Shown here one piece after another: positions 1-9,343 of a stretch of 54,454 nt of DNA; within the stretch, counting starts at the first letter, position 1, and every line of letters starts with the position of its first letter. Source of the DNA: Thermoplasmata archaeon. Its GTDB lineage: Archaea > Thermoplasmatota > Thermoplasmata > Thermoplasmatales > Thermoplasmataceae. The stretch covers positions 1-54,454 of the forward strand of contig JAJZLK010000051.1 of NCBI GenBank assembly GCA_021803655.1, in the 5' to 3' direction. A program made the position numbers and the translations under genes. The notes beneath the pieces were generated by a model. The model had not been told where the DNA came from, did not search any database, and saw only the letters and a list, made by a program, of their open reading frames with translations.

Positions 1-2
1 AA

Positions 3-1148
3 TCTGCAAGACAGTTCTGCCAGAAAGAAATTGCACCCAAGATAAGGGAAATGATCTCCAGGAGGAGAATCCCGGACTCAATTTATGCAGGTCTTGCGAG
101 GATGAATTTTCTTGGCATGACCGTTCCTGAAAAGTACGGGGGAATGGGGGCAGACGCAGTAACCACAGCGGTCGTTGCGGAGGAGATTGCCAGGGCAGAT
201 CCGACCGCCTCGATACCCGTCCTTTTCCTCGTGGACAACGCATGGTCATACCTCATCTCAAAGTATGGGACCGAATCGCTCAAGGACAGCATTCTGCCTG
301 ATGTGGCCAAGGGCAAGAAGATCATAGGAATTGCGTCCACGGAGCCAGATTTCGGTTCTGATATAGGGTCAATGAGATCATATGCCACCCAGGTTGATGG
401 TGGCTTTGAAGTCCACGCAGACAAGTCTTTCATAAGCCTGATGCGGGACGTCAGGGAATCCAACGGAGGCTTTGTTACGGTTGTGAAGACGGACAGGTCC
501 GCCGGCACAAGGGGCGTATCCCTGCTTTACCTGCCGTATTCGGACGGTTTTGACGTAACATACCTTGAGGAGATGGGAAGGGAAGGTTCCTCTTGGGGCG
601 CTTTCAAAACTTCAGGAATTAAGGTTCCGCGGGATAACCTGATCGGAAAGTTGAACAAAGGATTCAATATAATTCACGAAGGATTTGAGTTTGCACGCGG
701 CCTGATATCCGTCATAGCCGCAGCATCCGCCCAGTCCTCGCTGGAAAGGGGTGCAGCCTATATGAAGACCAGGAAAGCCTTCGGAACGGAGATCGCCAGA
801 TACCAGGGACTTCAGTTCGATCTGGCCAGTAATGTGGCGAGGATGGAAGCAGCCATGAACATGGCATACAAAGCTCTCTGGATGTATGACGGAGAGCAGA
901 AGGAAGGCAGATTTTCAAGATTTGAAGTCAGCAAGAATATCGCAATTGCAAAACTTATCTCGGCTACTTGGGCCTTTGATGCAATAAACGATGCACTGCA
1001 ATGGCAGGGGGCATACGGCTACTCCAAGGACTGCCCGGAAGAATGGGCACTGAGAGGAATAAGATCCTTCCAGCTGGCAGAGGGGTCAAGGGAAATCATG
1101 AAGCTGATAATCGCCAGGGAGACCCTTGGAAAAGAATATATAAAGTGA
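3..1148 (+). CDS. Acyl-CoA dehydrogenase, 5' end outside window
   Basis: This is a flavoprotein that introduces a double bond between C2 and C3 of an acyl-CoA and passes electrons to an ETF-type carrier, as in fatty or branched-chain acid breakdown. The reading frame is open from base 3 and runs into the first ATG at 51 without a stop, and the residues before that ATG (ARQFCQKEIAPKIRE) match the helical N-terminus of the family, so the gene is truncated by the window edge. Visible signatures are EPDFGSDIG for the FAD/substrate region, the RKAFGTEIARYQGLQFDLA helix, and the C-terminal LAEGSREIMKLIIARE, whose Glu corresponds to the catalytic base in the YEGTSQI motif of medium-chain enzymes. 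The acyl chain specificity cannot be read. It converges on folP with no spacer. Confidence 0.93.
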   Translation, partial: SARQFCQKEIAPKIREMISRRRIPDSIYAGLARMNFLGMTVPEKYGGMGADAVTTAVVAEEIARADPTASIPVLFLVDNAWSYLISKYGTESLKDSILPDVAKGKKIIGIASTEPDFGSDIGSMRSYATQVDGGFEVHADKSFISLMRDVRESNGGFVTVVKTDRSAGTRGVSLLYLPYSDGFDVTYLEEMGREGSSWGAFKTSGIKVPRDNLIGKLNKGFNIIHEGFEFARGLISVIAAASAQSSLERGAAYMKTRKAFGTEIARYQGLQFDLASNVARMEAAMNMAYKALWMYDGEQKEGRFSRFEVSKNIAIAKLISATWAFDAINDALQWQGAYGYSKDCPEEWALRGIRSFQLAEGSREIMKLIIARETLGKEYIK

Positions 1149-2147
1149 TTACGGGCTGAGAATGGAGGCGTATGCCTTCACAGCATCCCGGTTTTCATTG
1201 AGGTCATGCACACGGAGAATGTCCACCTTCTTCTGCATCAGGAAGATGGAAGTCGCTATTGTGCCGGGCAATCGGTCCTCAACGGCCTTTCCGGTGAGCT
1301 TTCCGACGAACGTCTTCCTTGAGGTGCCAAAGAGCGTCCTGAACCCTAGGTTGAAGCAGTGTGCATTCCTTATCAACTCCATATTTCCCTCGTAATCCTT
1401 GCCGAACCCGATGCCAGGATCGAGAATTATCTTTGACGGGCTAATACCAGACTTCACCAGCAGTGAAGACCTTTCAGACAGGAACCCGCAGACCTCAGCA
1501 ACGACGTCCCTGTATTTCGTGTCATTCTGCATTGTCTGAGGACTGCCGCGCATGTGCATTATTATACAGTTAAGATCATTTTCATAAGCGATCCGTATCA
1601 TTTCAGGATCGGAGAATCCGGAGATATCGTTTATCATATCAAAACGGAACCCAAGAAGGCCGGAGATAGTTGCCGGGTGCCTTGTATCAATCGAGATCGG
1701 AACGGAACTAGAACCGGAAACGTACTCCACTATGGGGAGAACCCTCGATAACTCTTCTTCCGGGGTGATCTCCACACTCGCCGGTCTCGTACTCTCTCCT
1801 CCTATGTCGATGATATCCGGCTTCATCTCAAGAATGGAATCGATCTTGTCAACAGACTTCCTGTCCACTCTCGACCCCGGAAAGAAGGAGTCAGGCGTTG
1901 CATTCAATATGGACATCATCAGTGGTGGCTTTATCGGAGTTCGAAACTTCCTGAATATATTTCCGGAAATCTCCTCCTCGAATCCGGGGAAGGTTCCCGC
2001 CTCTGAAAGGAAACTGGCCATGGTTTCCTGATCCATCATCCGCCTCTCCGTCGAGCCTGCCACTGACTGGTGAACCTCGAATTCCACCTGATTATCAGTG
2101 TACGGAAGGATTCCAGACAATCCTCTCAAAGGGAAAGCAAATCCCAT
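1149..2147 (-). CDS. folP: Dihydropteroate synthase
   Basis: The enzyme joins a pterin pyrophosphate to p-aminobenzoate or a related aryl amine in pterin cofactor synthesis. Nearly all DHPS motifs are present in order: SILNATPDSF, DIGGESTRP, PISIDTRHP, INDISGF, MHMRGSPQTM, ILDPGIGFGKD, GTSRKTFVG and the closing RVHD. The TIM-barrel part starts only around residue 75, so the 332-residue reading carries an N-terminal extension that bacterial enzymes of about 280 residues lack. A later start at one of the internal Met codons (residues 37, 38 or 43) is possible, but the extension has normal composition. The gene reads leftward and its stop abuts the acyl-CoA dehydrogenase stop. Whether the product is a folate or a methanopterin-like cofactor cannot be decided here. 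Confidence 0.9.
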   Translation of the reverse strand: MGFAFPLRGLSGILPYTDNQVEFEVHQSVAGSTERRMMDQETMASFLSEAGTFPGFEEEISGNIFRKFRTPIKPPLMMSILNATPDSFFPGSRVDRKSVDKIDSILEMKPDIIDIGGESTRPASVEITPEEELSRVLPIVEYVSGSSSVPISIDTRHPATISGLLGFRFDMINDISGFSDPEMIRIAYENDLNCIIMHMRGSPQTMQNDTKYRDVVAEVCGFLSERSSLLVKSGISPSKIILDPGIGFGKDYEGNMELIRNAHCFNLGFRTLFGTSRKTFVGKLTGKAVEDRLPGTIATSIFLMQKKVDILRVHDLNENRDAVKAYASILSP

Positions 2148-2479
2148 GTTTAGGGGAAAGATAAGTGGATAATTAACCGGTTCGCATTTTCATCATGAGG
2201 TTTCCAATTCAAGTGCAAGGTGAAAATTGTCTAGGGTTCACCGTTTCTGGCACACTACAGTTGCCCGAACATCGCATGGGTGAAACCAAAGGTAAATGAT
2301 AGAATGTCTGGTGGGCAAAAGTATCATGAGCGATTTTCGCCCATTGAATCCCGCTTATACCAGGTGCGATTAGTTACCTGAAACGGTTCGAAAATAAGTA
2401 AAATTGCGAGTTTATAAAACCTTATAAGCCAAATTTCGATACTGTTGTTCGCTCTCAATCGGGCGTTCAAGATGGTTAC
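2148..2479. other. Intergenic region between divergent genes
   Basis: This 332-bp stretch separates leftward folP from rightward DUF6015-like/rli1. It holds a good TATA element near 2411. A 34-codon frame (2195-2299, + strand, starting MRFPIQVQGENCLG) has an AT-rich box about 25 nt before its ATG and ordinary composition, but nothing else supports it. No RNA gene was recognised. Confidence 0.4.
2411..2428 (+). promoter_or_regulatory. Probable TATA element for the 2480 gene cluster
   Basis: TTTATAAA at 2411 is followed at once by CTTATAAG at 2421, in otherwise mixed sequence. They lie 50-70 bp before the ATG at 2480. Transcription starting about 25 bp downstream would give a short leader for the DUF6015-like/rli1/tgtA cluster. 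Confidence 0.55.
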
Positions 2480-2902
2480 ATGGCTAGCGGCAACGGATCA
2501 AGCAGGCGAATCAGAATCAGGAATTTCACTGACATAGACGAACTAGCCTTGGCCATAAGTGCGGGTCTCAGCCTCAAGAATCGAAGGATGAGCAAGGAAG
2601 AAGCCATGGAGGCCGCTGAGCATCTTATCAATTTCTTTGGATACAACGACCGGGTCATCGATAACATGCTTGAGCCGGAGGACAGGGACGCATTCTACAC
2701 CATGGAGGACATAGGTGTGCTCCAGACTGAGAGAGAGGAAACCACGCTCTTCGACGGAAGAGAGTGGCGAATACACTACTGGATACTGAATACAAGGAAG
2801 ATCCAGGAACTATCAAAGATTAGCGTTACGGAACTCGTCAGAAGCCAGGAACCGGTCTTCAATTTCTATGACGAGATACCTGAGGAAGTCTGGCACAGGT
2901 AA
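2480..2902 (+). CDS. DUF6015-like small archaeal protein
   Basis: A 140-residue soluble protein without membrane segments. The core holds a predicted helical first half (SKEEAMEAAEHLINFFGY) and a conserved-looking block, NMLEPEDRDAFYTMEDIGVL followed by TEREETTLFDGREWRIHYW. I recall this block as typical of an uncharacterised archaeal family (DUF6015) found in Thermoplasmata and methanogens; that assignment is from memory. It is the first gene of a rightward cluster, 13 bp before rli1, so a role near translation or RNA is a neighbourhood inference only. The ATG at 2480 was chosen because a nearby ATG at 2472 is out of frame. Confidence 0.8.
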   Translation: MASGNGSSRRIRIRNFTDIDELALAISAGLSLKNRRMSKEEAMEAAEHLINFFGYNDRVIDNMLEPEDRDAFYTMEDIGVLQTEREETTLFDGREWRIHYWILNTRKIQELSKISVTELVRSQEPVFNFYDEIPEEVWHR

Positions 2903-2915
2903 CTGGTGGTAGCAC

Positions 2916-4685
2916 TTGCACGTAGCAGTCTTGAAGAAGGAGAAGTGCCACTCCAAGAAGTGCAACCATGAATGCCAGTATTTCTGCCCGCCGGTGCGAA
3001 ACGGAATCCCGACGGTTGAATTCATCGAAGGACAGAATGAGCCCATAATCACCGAAAAGCTCTGCATAGGGTGCGGGATATGCGCTAAGAGATGTCCCTT
3101 CGGGGCCATTGCCATTGTAAACGTACCGGACGAACTGAACAGGGAGATAGTGCATCAGTATTCCGAGAACTCATTCAGGCTGTACTCCCTCCCCTTGCTC
3201 TCAAAGGGGAAGGTCGTATCAATTCTCGGGAAGAACGGCCTTGGAAAGACCACGGCACTGAATATTCTTGCAGGTATTGTGGTCCCCAACTTCGGAAATT
3301 TCAGCGCCGGGTCAGATAAGGATGCTGTTGTGGAAAAGTATGCAGGAACCCTGATGGGTCGCTATTTCAAGGACCTTTACGACGGGAAGAACAGGGTTGC
3401 AATGAAGAGCCAGTATGTGGACCAGATTCCCAGGGTAGCGAAGGGGAATGTCAGGAGCCTGCTGAAGAAGGTGGATGAAAGGGAAATAATGGATGAACTC
3501 ACGGATCAGCTGGGACTCAAGAATTCCCTTGACAGGGATATAACACACTGTTCTGGAGGAGAACTGCAGAAGATTGCTGTGGCTTCAACCCTGATGAAGG
3601 AGGCAGACACATACCTGTTCGATGAAATATCTTCCTATCTTGACATAGGGGAAAGGATCAGGATCGCATCTGTTATCCAGAAACTTGCACAGGACAGGGC
3701 AGTCATGGTGGTCGAACACGATCTGGCAATACTGGACTGGCTGGCTGACGAGATATCTCCAGTCTACGGAGAGGCAGGGGCATACGGAGTCATCACGAAA
3801 CAGCGGGCATCAAACAAGGCCATCAACGCGTTTCTCGGGGGCTATCTGAGAGAGGAAAACGTAAGGATAAGGGAATATGAGATTGCGTTCTCAAGAAGAT
3901 CCACTGTGCGCTCAACCTCGTCTGCCGAGGCCGTGTCATGGCAGACCATGGAGAAAGAATTTGACGGTTTCCACCTCAAGGTGAACCCCGGCACGCTGTA
4001 CAAGGGAGAAATAGTGGGATGCCTTGGAAGAAATGCACTTGGCAAGACCACATTCATGAAGATGCTGGCCGGGGTGCTAAAACCGGATAAGGGAGATGTG
4101 TCAAACAGCCTCAGAATCTCCTACAAACCCCAGTATATATCTACCGAATTCGATGGCACTGTACGAGACCTCTTTATGCAGACCCTCAAGGAGAAGATTG
4201 AGGATTCGTTCATCAAGGCAGAGGTAATGCATCCCATGGACGTGCATGAGATCATGGACTCCTACGTGCAGGATCTGTCAGGAGGAGAACTTCAGAGGGC
4301 ATCCATCGCCCTGAGTCTTGCCAACGAGGCAGACTTCTATCTTCTCGACGAGCCTTCAGCCCATCTTGACAGTGAATACAGGATGGCAGTGGGAAAGGTT
4401 CTGAAGCGTGTTATGGAGAATACCGGGAAACCTGCCATGGTGATAGACCATGATGTCTATTTTATAGACCTGATATCTGACAGGCTGATGGTATTCAGGG
4501 GTGAACAGGGGAAGGAAGGAGAATCATTCGGTCCCATGCCGATGCGGAATGGAATGAACATATTCCTCAAGGAACTTGGCATAACATTCAGGCGGGACCA
4601 GAAAACAGAAAGGCCAAGGATCAATAAGCTGGAAAGCAGCAATGACCGATCGCAGAAAGAATCCGGAGAATACTACTATTCCTGA
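2916..4685 (+). CDS. rli1: ABCE1/Rli1 ribosome-recycling ATPase
   Basis: ABCE1 splits ribosomes into subunits after termination and acts in initiation and recycling in archaea and eukaryotes. The N-terminus has two iron-sulfur clusters, with cysteines at residues 11, 16, 20, 24 (CHSKKCNHECQYFC) and 50, 53, 56, 60 (CIGCGICAKRCPFG). Two ABC cassettes follow: Walker A GKNGLGKTT near 105-113 and GRNALGKTT near 370-380, with signatures HCSGGELQK and LSGGELQR, and Walker B LFDEISSYLD and LLDEPSAHLD. The 589-residue length is normal. Translation starts at TTG 2916, 13 bp after the preceding stop and behind GGTGG, so coupling to the DUF6015-like gene is likely. The C-terminal hydrophilic tail is variable in the family. 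Confidence 0.97.
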   Translation: MHVAVLKKEKCHSKKCNHECQYFCPPVRNGIPTVEFIEGQNEPIITEKLCIGCGICAKRCPFGAIAIVNVPDELNREIVHQYSENSFRLYSLPLLSKGKVVSILGKNGLGKTTALNILAGIVVPNFGNFSAGSDKDAVVEKYAGTLMGRYFKDLYDGKNRVAMKSQYVDQIPRVAKGNVRSLLKKVDEREIMDELTDQLGLKNSLDRDITHCSGGELQKIAVASTLMKEADTYLFDEISSYLDIGERIRIASVIQKLAQDRAVMVVEHDLAILDWLADEISPVYGEAGAYGVITKQRASNKAINAFLGGYLREENVRIREYEIAFSRRSTVRSTSSAEAVSWQTMEKEFDGFHLKVNPGTLYKGEIVGCLGRNALGKTTFMKMLAGVLKPDKGDVSNSLRISYKPQYISTEFDGTVRDLFMQTLKEKIEDSFIKAEVMHPMDVHEIMDSYVQDLSGGELQRASIALSLANEADFYLLDEPSAHLDSEYRMAVGKVLKRVMENTGKPAMVIDHDVYFIDLISDRLMVFRGEQGKEGESFGPMPMRNGMNIFLKELGITFRRDQKTERPRINKLESSNDRSQKESGEYYYS

Positions 4686-4690
4686 TTTCC

Positions 4691-6610
4691 ATGAAAGGCA
4701 AATTCTTTGAACTGGTTCACAGGGACGGACTTGCAAGGATCGCACATCTCTCGACCCGACATGGGGTCCTGGAAACGCCTGCAGTTCTTCCAGTAATCAA
4801 TCCGAACCTGAGAGTGATTTCTGCATCTGAAATGAAGGCCATGGGAGCTGGAGGGATAATAACAAACAGCTACATCATCAGGCGGAACCCTGACCTGAGG
4901 GAAAAAGCCGAGAAGAACGGGGTCCACAGCCTGGTTGGGTACGACGGGCCGATCATGACAGATTCCGGCACCTTCCAGAGTTACGTATATGGAGACATGG
5001 AATATGGCAACAGGGAAATAGTAGATTTCCAACGTGCCATAGGCAGTGATATCGTAACTATTCTTGATATATTCTCAAGACCGGATTTCACCAGGAATGA
5101 AGCAGAAGACGCTGTGCGGATTACATACGAAAGGGTGAGGGAGATCGAACCTGTTGAAGATTCATTCCTTGCCGGGCCGATACAGGGTTCCCTCTACATG
5201 GATCTCAGGATGAGATCTTCGAGACTCATGGGTAATTCTGCTGCAGATTACCTTCCCATAGGGGGTGTGGTCCCGCTGCTGGAGCAGTACAGGTATCCGG
5301 AACTCGTGAGGATCATATGGTCTGCGCGGAGGAGCGGGAACATGGGAAAACCCGTTCATCTCTTTGGCGGAGGACATCCCATGTTTTTCGCACTGGCGGT
5401 GTACCTCGGCGTCGACATGTTTGATTCTGCATCCTACGTCAAATACGCCCGGGATTCCCGGCTCCTGTTTCCAGAAGGGACCAGAGACCTGAAGAAGATC
5501 AGGGAACTGCCGGCGTGGAGCCCGATCTGCTCAAAGACAACCGCAAAGGAACTGATCCAGATGGAGGAGAAGGAGAGGACATACCTTCTCGCGAAACACA
5601 ACCTCTTTGCAATGTTCCAGGAACTCTCGGAGATAAAGGAGAGAATCTACGAGCAGAACCTCTGGGAGTACGTCCAGGAAAAAGCCATGGCTCATCCCAC
5701 ACTTTACACTGCATTCCGCGAGATCATATCCATGCAGAGGGGAATTGAACCGTTCACCGAACTTTCGAGAAGATCTGCCTACTTCCATTACGGGAAGGAA
5801 AGCGGAAGGAGCCTCTTCGAACAGAGGGTGAAGACATTTTCAGAAGCATTCCTGTCAGCAAAGAAAGAGGTCGTTGTCATCGATGGAGACCACCGACCTG
5901 CAGCAAGGAAAGCCAGGCTGGTAGATCAGTACGAATCATCTGATGCTGCCTTCGTCTTCCCGTGGTGTGGAATCCACGTTCCTGTAGAGCTTGAGGACAC
6001 ATACCCGATCCAGCAGATAATAGGATATGACAGCGGCACCGGGAGTGATTCATGGCTGAAGTCTGTGGTCAAACGGCATGGACTCAGGCGCATTGAGGAA
6101 CCGGATTCCGGACAGAAGATCAGGGACTTCAACCTGGAGAAGATCAGGGTTATCTCGGATTACCAGTTCGGCATTGGTTCCGGAAAACACCTGTTTCCTG
6201 ATGATACCGAAATAAGGGTTTCCAGGAGTACGGGCCGCATAAGAACCGCCTCCAGTGAGGGGAGCATATCCGCAACCCTGAGGGCCACGGATGGAACCCT
6301 TGGTCTTACCCTGACCGGTGCCGCGAGACTGAAGAAATTTGCGGTCTACCCGCAGCTTTCCGTGGTGGTGAGCGACGAAAGCGCTAATTATAACAGGAAG
6401 GGATACAGCGTATTCTTCAAGTTTATTGAGGTATATGATCCTGAGATACGGGCTGGTAACGAGACCATGATCCTGAACAGGGAGGGCACACTGATCGCCG
6501 CGGGGAGATCGACGGTGAGTGGAAAGGAGATGGGGGACTATCGGCACGGGGTAGCAGTGAAGATACACCATTCGCTTGAGGGAAGAAACGACGATCTCGC
6601 TCCGGACTGA
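4691..6610 (+). CDS. tgtA: Archaeosine tRNA-guanine transglycosylase
   Basis: The enzyme exchanges the guanine at tRNA position 15 for preQ0, the first tRNA-level step to archaeosine. The 639-residue protein has the catalytic barrel (nucleophile region MTDSGTFQS with Asp91; second Asp in DMFDSA, Asp245), a middle domain, and a C-terminal PUA-like RNA-binding domain (residues about 560-639), so it is the full-length, unsplit form. In the zinc site the family pattern C-x-C-x2-C appears as PAWSPICSK (residues 274-282): only the last Cys (280) and the downstream His303 remain, while the first two ligands are Ala and Ser. The nucleotide sequence there is clean. It follows rli1 by 5 bp. Confidence 0.95.
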   Translation: MKGKFFELVHRDGLARIAHLSTRHGVLETPAVLPVINPNLRVISASEMKAMGAGGIITNSYIIRRNPDLREKAEKNGVHSLVGYDGPIMTDSGTFQSYVYGDMEYGNREIVDFQRAIGSDIVTILDIFSRPDFTRNEAEDAVRITYERVREIEPVEDSFLAGPIQGSLYMDLRMRSSRLMGNSAADYLPIGGVVPLLEQYRYPELVRIIWSARRSGNMGKPVHLFGGGHPMFFALAVYLGVDMFDSASYVKYARDSRLLFPEGTRDLKKIRELPAWSPICSKTTAKELIQMEEKERTYLLAKHNLFAMFQELSEIKERIYEQNLWEYVQEKAMAHPTLYTAFREIISMQRGIEPFTELSRRSAYFHYGKESGRSLFEQRVKTFSEAFLSAKKEVVVIDGDHRPAARKARLVDQYESSDAAFVFPWCGIHVPVELEDTYPIQQIIGYDSGTGSDSWLKSVVKRHGLRRIEEPDSGQKIRDFNLEKIRVISDYQFGIGSGKHLFPDDTEIRVSRSTGRIRTASSEGSISATLRATDGTLGLTLTGAARLKKFAVYPQLSVVVSDESANYNRKGYSVFFKFIEVYDPEIRAGNETMILNREGTLIAAGRSTVSGKEMGDYRHGVAVKIHHSLEGRNDDLAPD

Positions 6611-6676
6611 TGCAGAGGCTTTGAAACATGGAGACAGACTACGGGAAGAAGAACCTGAAAAGGAAGGTTGCATTTC

Positions 6677-9331
6677 ATGATTAAGACGCTTACTGAGAGA
6701 CAGAAGGAGATAGTTGAATACGATGGAAACACCCTAGTGATTGCAAATCCTGGAACCGGGAAGACGACAATCCTCGCAGCAAAATACCTGAAACTCGTAC
6801 AGTCCGGGGTCCCGCCATCAAGAATCCTCTGCCTGACATTCACCCGCAAGGCCATGAACGAGATGGAGGAGAGGATAATCAGCGAGATCAGGGAACTCAA
6901 GATCAGGGTGAACTACGCGGAGATGAACATCCACACATTCCACTCCTTCGCAATGAAGCATCTGGAGATTGAAAAGATAGTCTCCGGGAACCTCCTCAGG
7001 TACGTGATTTTCAAGTATTACAAGGACAACGCAATATTCTCCTACGGAGATGAGTACATCCAGGACACCATCGTCCCCAAGACTGAGGAATCGATCCGGT
7101 ACCTCAAGGCATTCGGCATAACTCCTGACCAGGTGGATGAAGAGGCACTGGTCTCATCAATAGGTGCACATCGCAATTTCAACAGGGAGGAGATGCAGGC
7201 TTTCAGCAGGGGCTTCCTCGGTGCGTACAGGGAATACGAGAGGGTCAAGGGAAAGGACTCAGACTACTCTGATCTCCTGATGCGGTTCCTTGAATTGAAG
7301 GAACGCCCAACCTACGAGTATGTTCTCGTTGACGAATTGCAGGACGTGAACAGGCTTGAGGCAAGGATCGCCATGGAGAGCGGTGGAACAATATTCGCAG
7401 TGGGGGACAGGAAACAGGCAATCTTCGGGTTCCAGGGCGGTTCGGTCGGTAATTTTGACATGTTCGGAACCTCACGGAAATTCACGATGGAGGAGAATTT
7501 CAGGAGCACCGACCAGATACTGCGATATGCAAGGAGCCACTATTCGACGCGTACAGAAAGAAAAGATCATCTTGACGAACTTGCAGGCCTCAGGAGCGCC
7601 ACCGGCATGGAGGGTCCGAAGACCGTGATATGTGCCTTCTCCGAGGGAAGCACGGACGATGCGGTGAGGGAGATACTCAGGAAGATTCCCGATGACGTCG
7701 GGAGCATCGCAGTCCTTTCCAGGACTAACGGTATGATAGCGGAACTTGCCAGATCCATGGAGAGGGAATCCGGAAAGATTGTTTCCCACAGCATCGGATC
7801 CGGAAGGGCAAAGAGGGAGATAATCTGGTTCATCAGTGCCCTGCTGACAAACGACGTGGAGATGATCAAGAAGGGACTTCTCGGCCCATTTTCCCCGGTG
7901 CCAGTTTCAGAGGCAATGACTTATCTTTCCGGAAACGGAAGCAGGGTCTCGACCGAGTCCATACTGGACAGGTTCCCCTCGTTCCGGGCACTCAGGGAGG
8001 AAGCGTCATCCTTCAACAAGATTGGCGATATACTGGACAGGATCGTCCTCCCAGTCTCAGCCTCAAGAGGAAGGGAATGGTTCAACACCGCGGTCTCGTT
8101 AAGATCGTCTTTTGGGGAGTCCCTTGACATCATTGGTGAGAAGAGCCAGGAGAATATCTACTCATTCCTCATGGTGTCCGGAGAATCAGACGAATTCCCG
8201 GAACCTGAAGGAAGACTTGTACTTTCGACAGTGCACAAGGCAAAGGGAAGAGAATTCGACGCAGTGATATACCTGCCCTCAGTCAGGAGGAAGAACAAGC
8301 TCTTTGTCGATACAATGACCGGCGAGATACTGAAGCAGAGGGGCATCGATCCAATGGAGGAGCTGCTGGAAGAAAGTCTGAGGATAGACTTCGTTGCCAT
8401 GACAAGGGCGAAGAAACTGCTCTACATAATCCCAGGCGAAGACCCGGAGGAATACCTGAACGACGAGGCGGAAATGGAGGAGATCACTCCGACCCGGCCC
8501 GAAGAACTGGACGACTACTCACGCTACGTCATGGCGTTTTCAAGGTTTGTGGCCGGCGACACTGAAGCAGCCGCGCGGGTACTCAACCAGAAACAGAAAT
8601 GGGCCGTTGCCCTGATGGAAGGACACTTTTCCACAATCGATAGACTTTCTTATTCCAGGCTGAGGGACAGTGCGTGCGATTACCTCCGGCAGATAGTCCT
8701 GAGGCTGAGTGACTTTGCGAAGTCGCTTGAGACAGGAAAGAAGATCCACGCATACGCGGAAAAGATAGCCATGGGACAGGATGTACTCGAAGCAGAAGAG
8801 GGGTATTCCGAGGCGGTCTCGAACATAAAGAGCATCGTGCGGGCTCTCCCCGGATACAAGTGCGAATCAGTGGAATTTCCAATGATGATTCCGCTCTCTG
8901 ACATAATCCCCGGACACAACATAATGTTCAAGGGTATCATCGACGCAGTCTTCACGGACGGAAACAAATATTTCATCCTGGACTGGAAAACCGACCGGGA
9001 CGAGGCATACGCATCCGAGCATGACGTTCAGCTGGAAGCATACAGACGCATATTTTCCACAGTGAAAGGCGTGGACCTCTCAAAGATATCGGCAGGCATC
9101 GCCTACATATACCTCAGGGGGAGAGTGAATCAGGGAGTACACCAGGCAAAACTGCACTACCTGACAAAAGCGGACAAAGCCTTCGAGAAATTCAATGACA
9201 AGGTTGAAAAACTGATGAAGTGGAAGAGCGATCCTGAGTCCTTCCTCAGGGACCTGCTGGACGAGGAGTGCGATCACGAAGTGTGTGACGCTGTCAGGAA
9301 GCAGTACCTGGAGGAATCAACGCGCACATAG
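6677..9331 (+). CDS. UvrD/Rep-type helicase fused to RecB-type nuclease
   Basis: A superfamily 1A DNA helicase with a C-terminal PD-(D/E)XK nuclease, an architecture like AddA/RecB break-processing enzymes. Helicase motifs occur in order: Walker A ANPGTGKTT (about residues 23-31), LTFTRKAMNEME (Ia), VDELQD (II, about 218-223), VGDRKQAIFGFQG (III), LSTVHKAKGREFD (V) and FVAMTRAKKLLY (VI). Near residues 756-785 come GIIDAVF, ILDWKTD and VQLEAYRR, the D...DxK...QLxxY core of the RecB nuclease family. One Cys lies before the nuclease core (DSACDYL) and two after it (ECDHEVC), a partial echo of the AddB/Cas4 iron-sulfur site. ATG 6677 was chosen over TTG 6668 because the purine run AGGAAGG sits 9 nt before it. 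Likely role: recombinational repair. Confidence 0.9.
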   Translation: MIKTLTERQKEIVEYDGNTLVIANPGTGKTTILAAKYLKLVQSGVPPSRILCLTFTRKAMNEMEERIISEIRELKIRVNYAEMNIHTFHSFAMKHLEIEKIVSGNLLRYVIFKYYKDNAIFSYGDEYIQDTIVPKTEESIRYLKAFGITPDQVDEEALVSSIGAHRNFNREEMQAFSRGFLGAYREYERVKGKDSDYSDLLMRFLELKERPTYEYVLVDELQDVNRLEARIAMESGGTIFAVGDRKQAIFGFQGGSVGNFDMFGTSRKFTMEENFRSTDQILRYARSHYSTRTERKDHLDELAGLRSATGMEGPKTVICAFSEGSTDDAVREILRKIPDDVGSIAVLSRTNGMIAELARSMERESGKIVSHSIGSGRAKREIIWFISALLTNDVEMIKKGLLGPFSPVPVSEAMTYLSGNGSRVSTESILDRFPSFRALREEASSFNKIGDILDRIVLPVSASRGREWFNTAVSLRSSFGESLDIIGEKSQENIYSFLMVSGESDEFPEPEGRLVLSTVHKAKGREFDAVIYLPSVRRKNKLFVDTMTGEILKQRGIDPMEELLEESLRIDFVAMTRAKKLLYIIPGEDPEEYLNDEAEMEEITPTRPEELDDYSRYVMAFSRFVAGDTEAAARVLNQKQKWAVALMEGHFSTIDRLSYSRLRDSACDYLRQIVLRLSDFAKSLETGKKIHAYAEKIAMGQDVLEAEEGYSEAVSNIKSIVRALPGYKCESVEFPMMIPLSDIIPGHNIMFKGIIDAVFTDGNKYFILDWKTDRDEAYASEHDVQLEAYRRIFSTVKGVDLSKISAGIAYIYLRGRVNQGVHQAKLHYLTKADKAFEKFNDKVEKLMKWKSDPESFLRDLLDEECDHEVCDAVRKQYLEESTRT

Positions 9332-9343
9332 GTCACCCGCACA

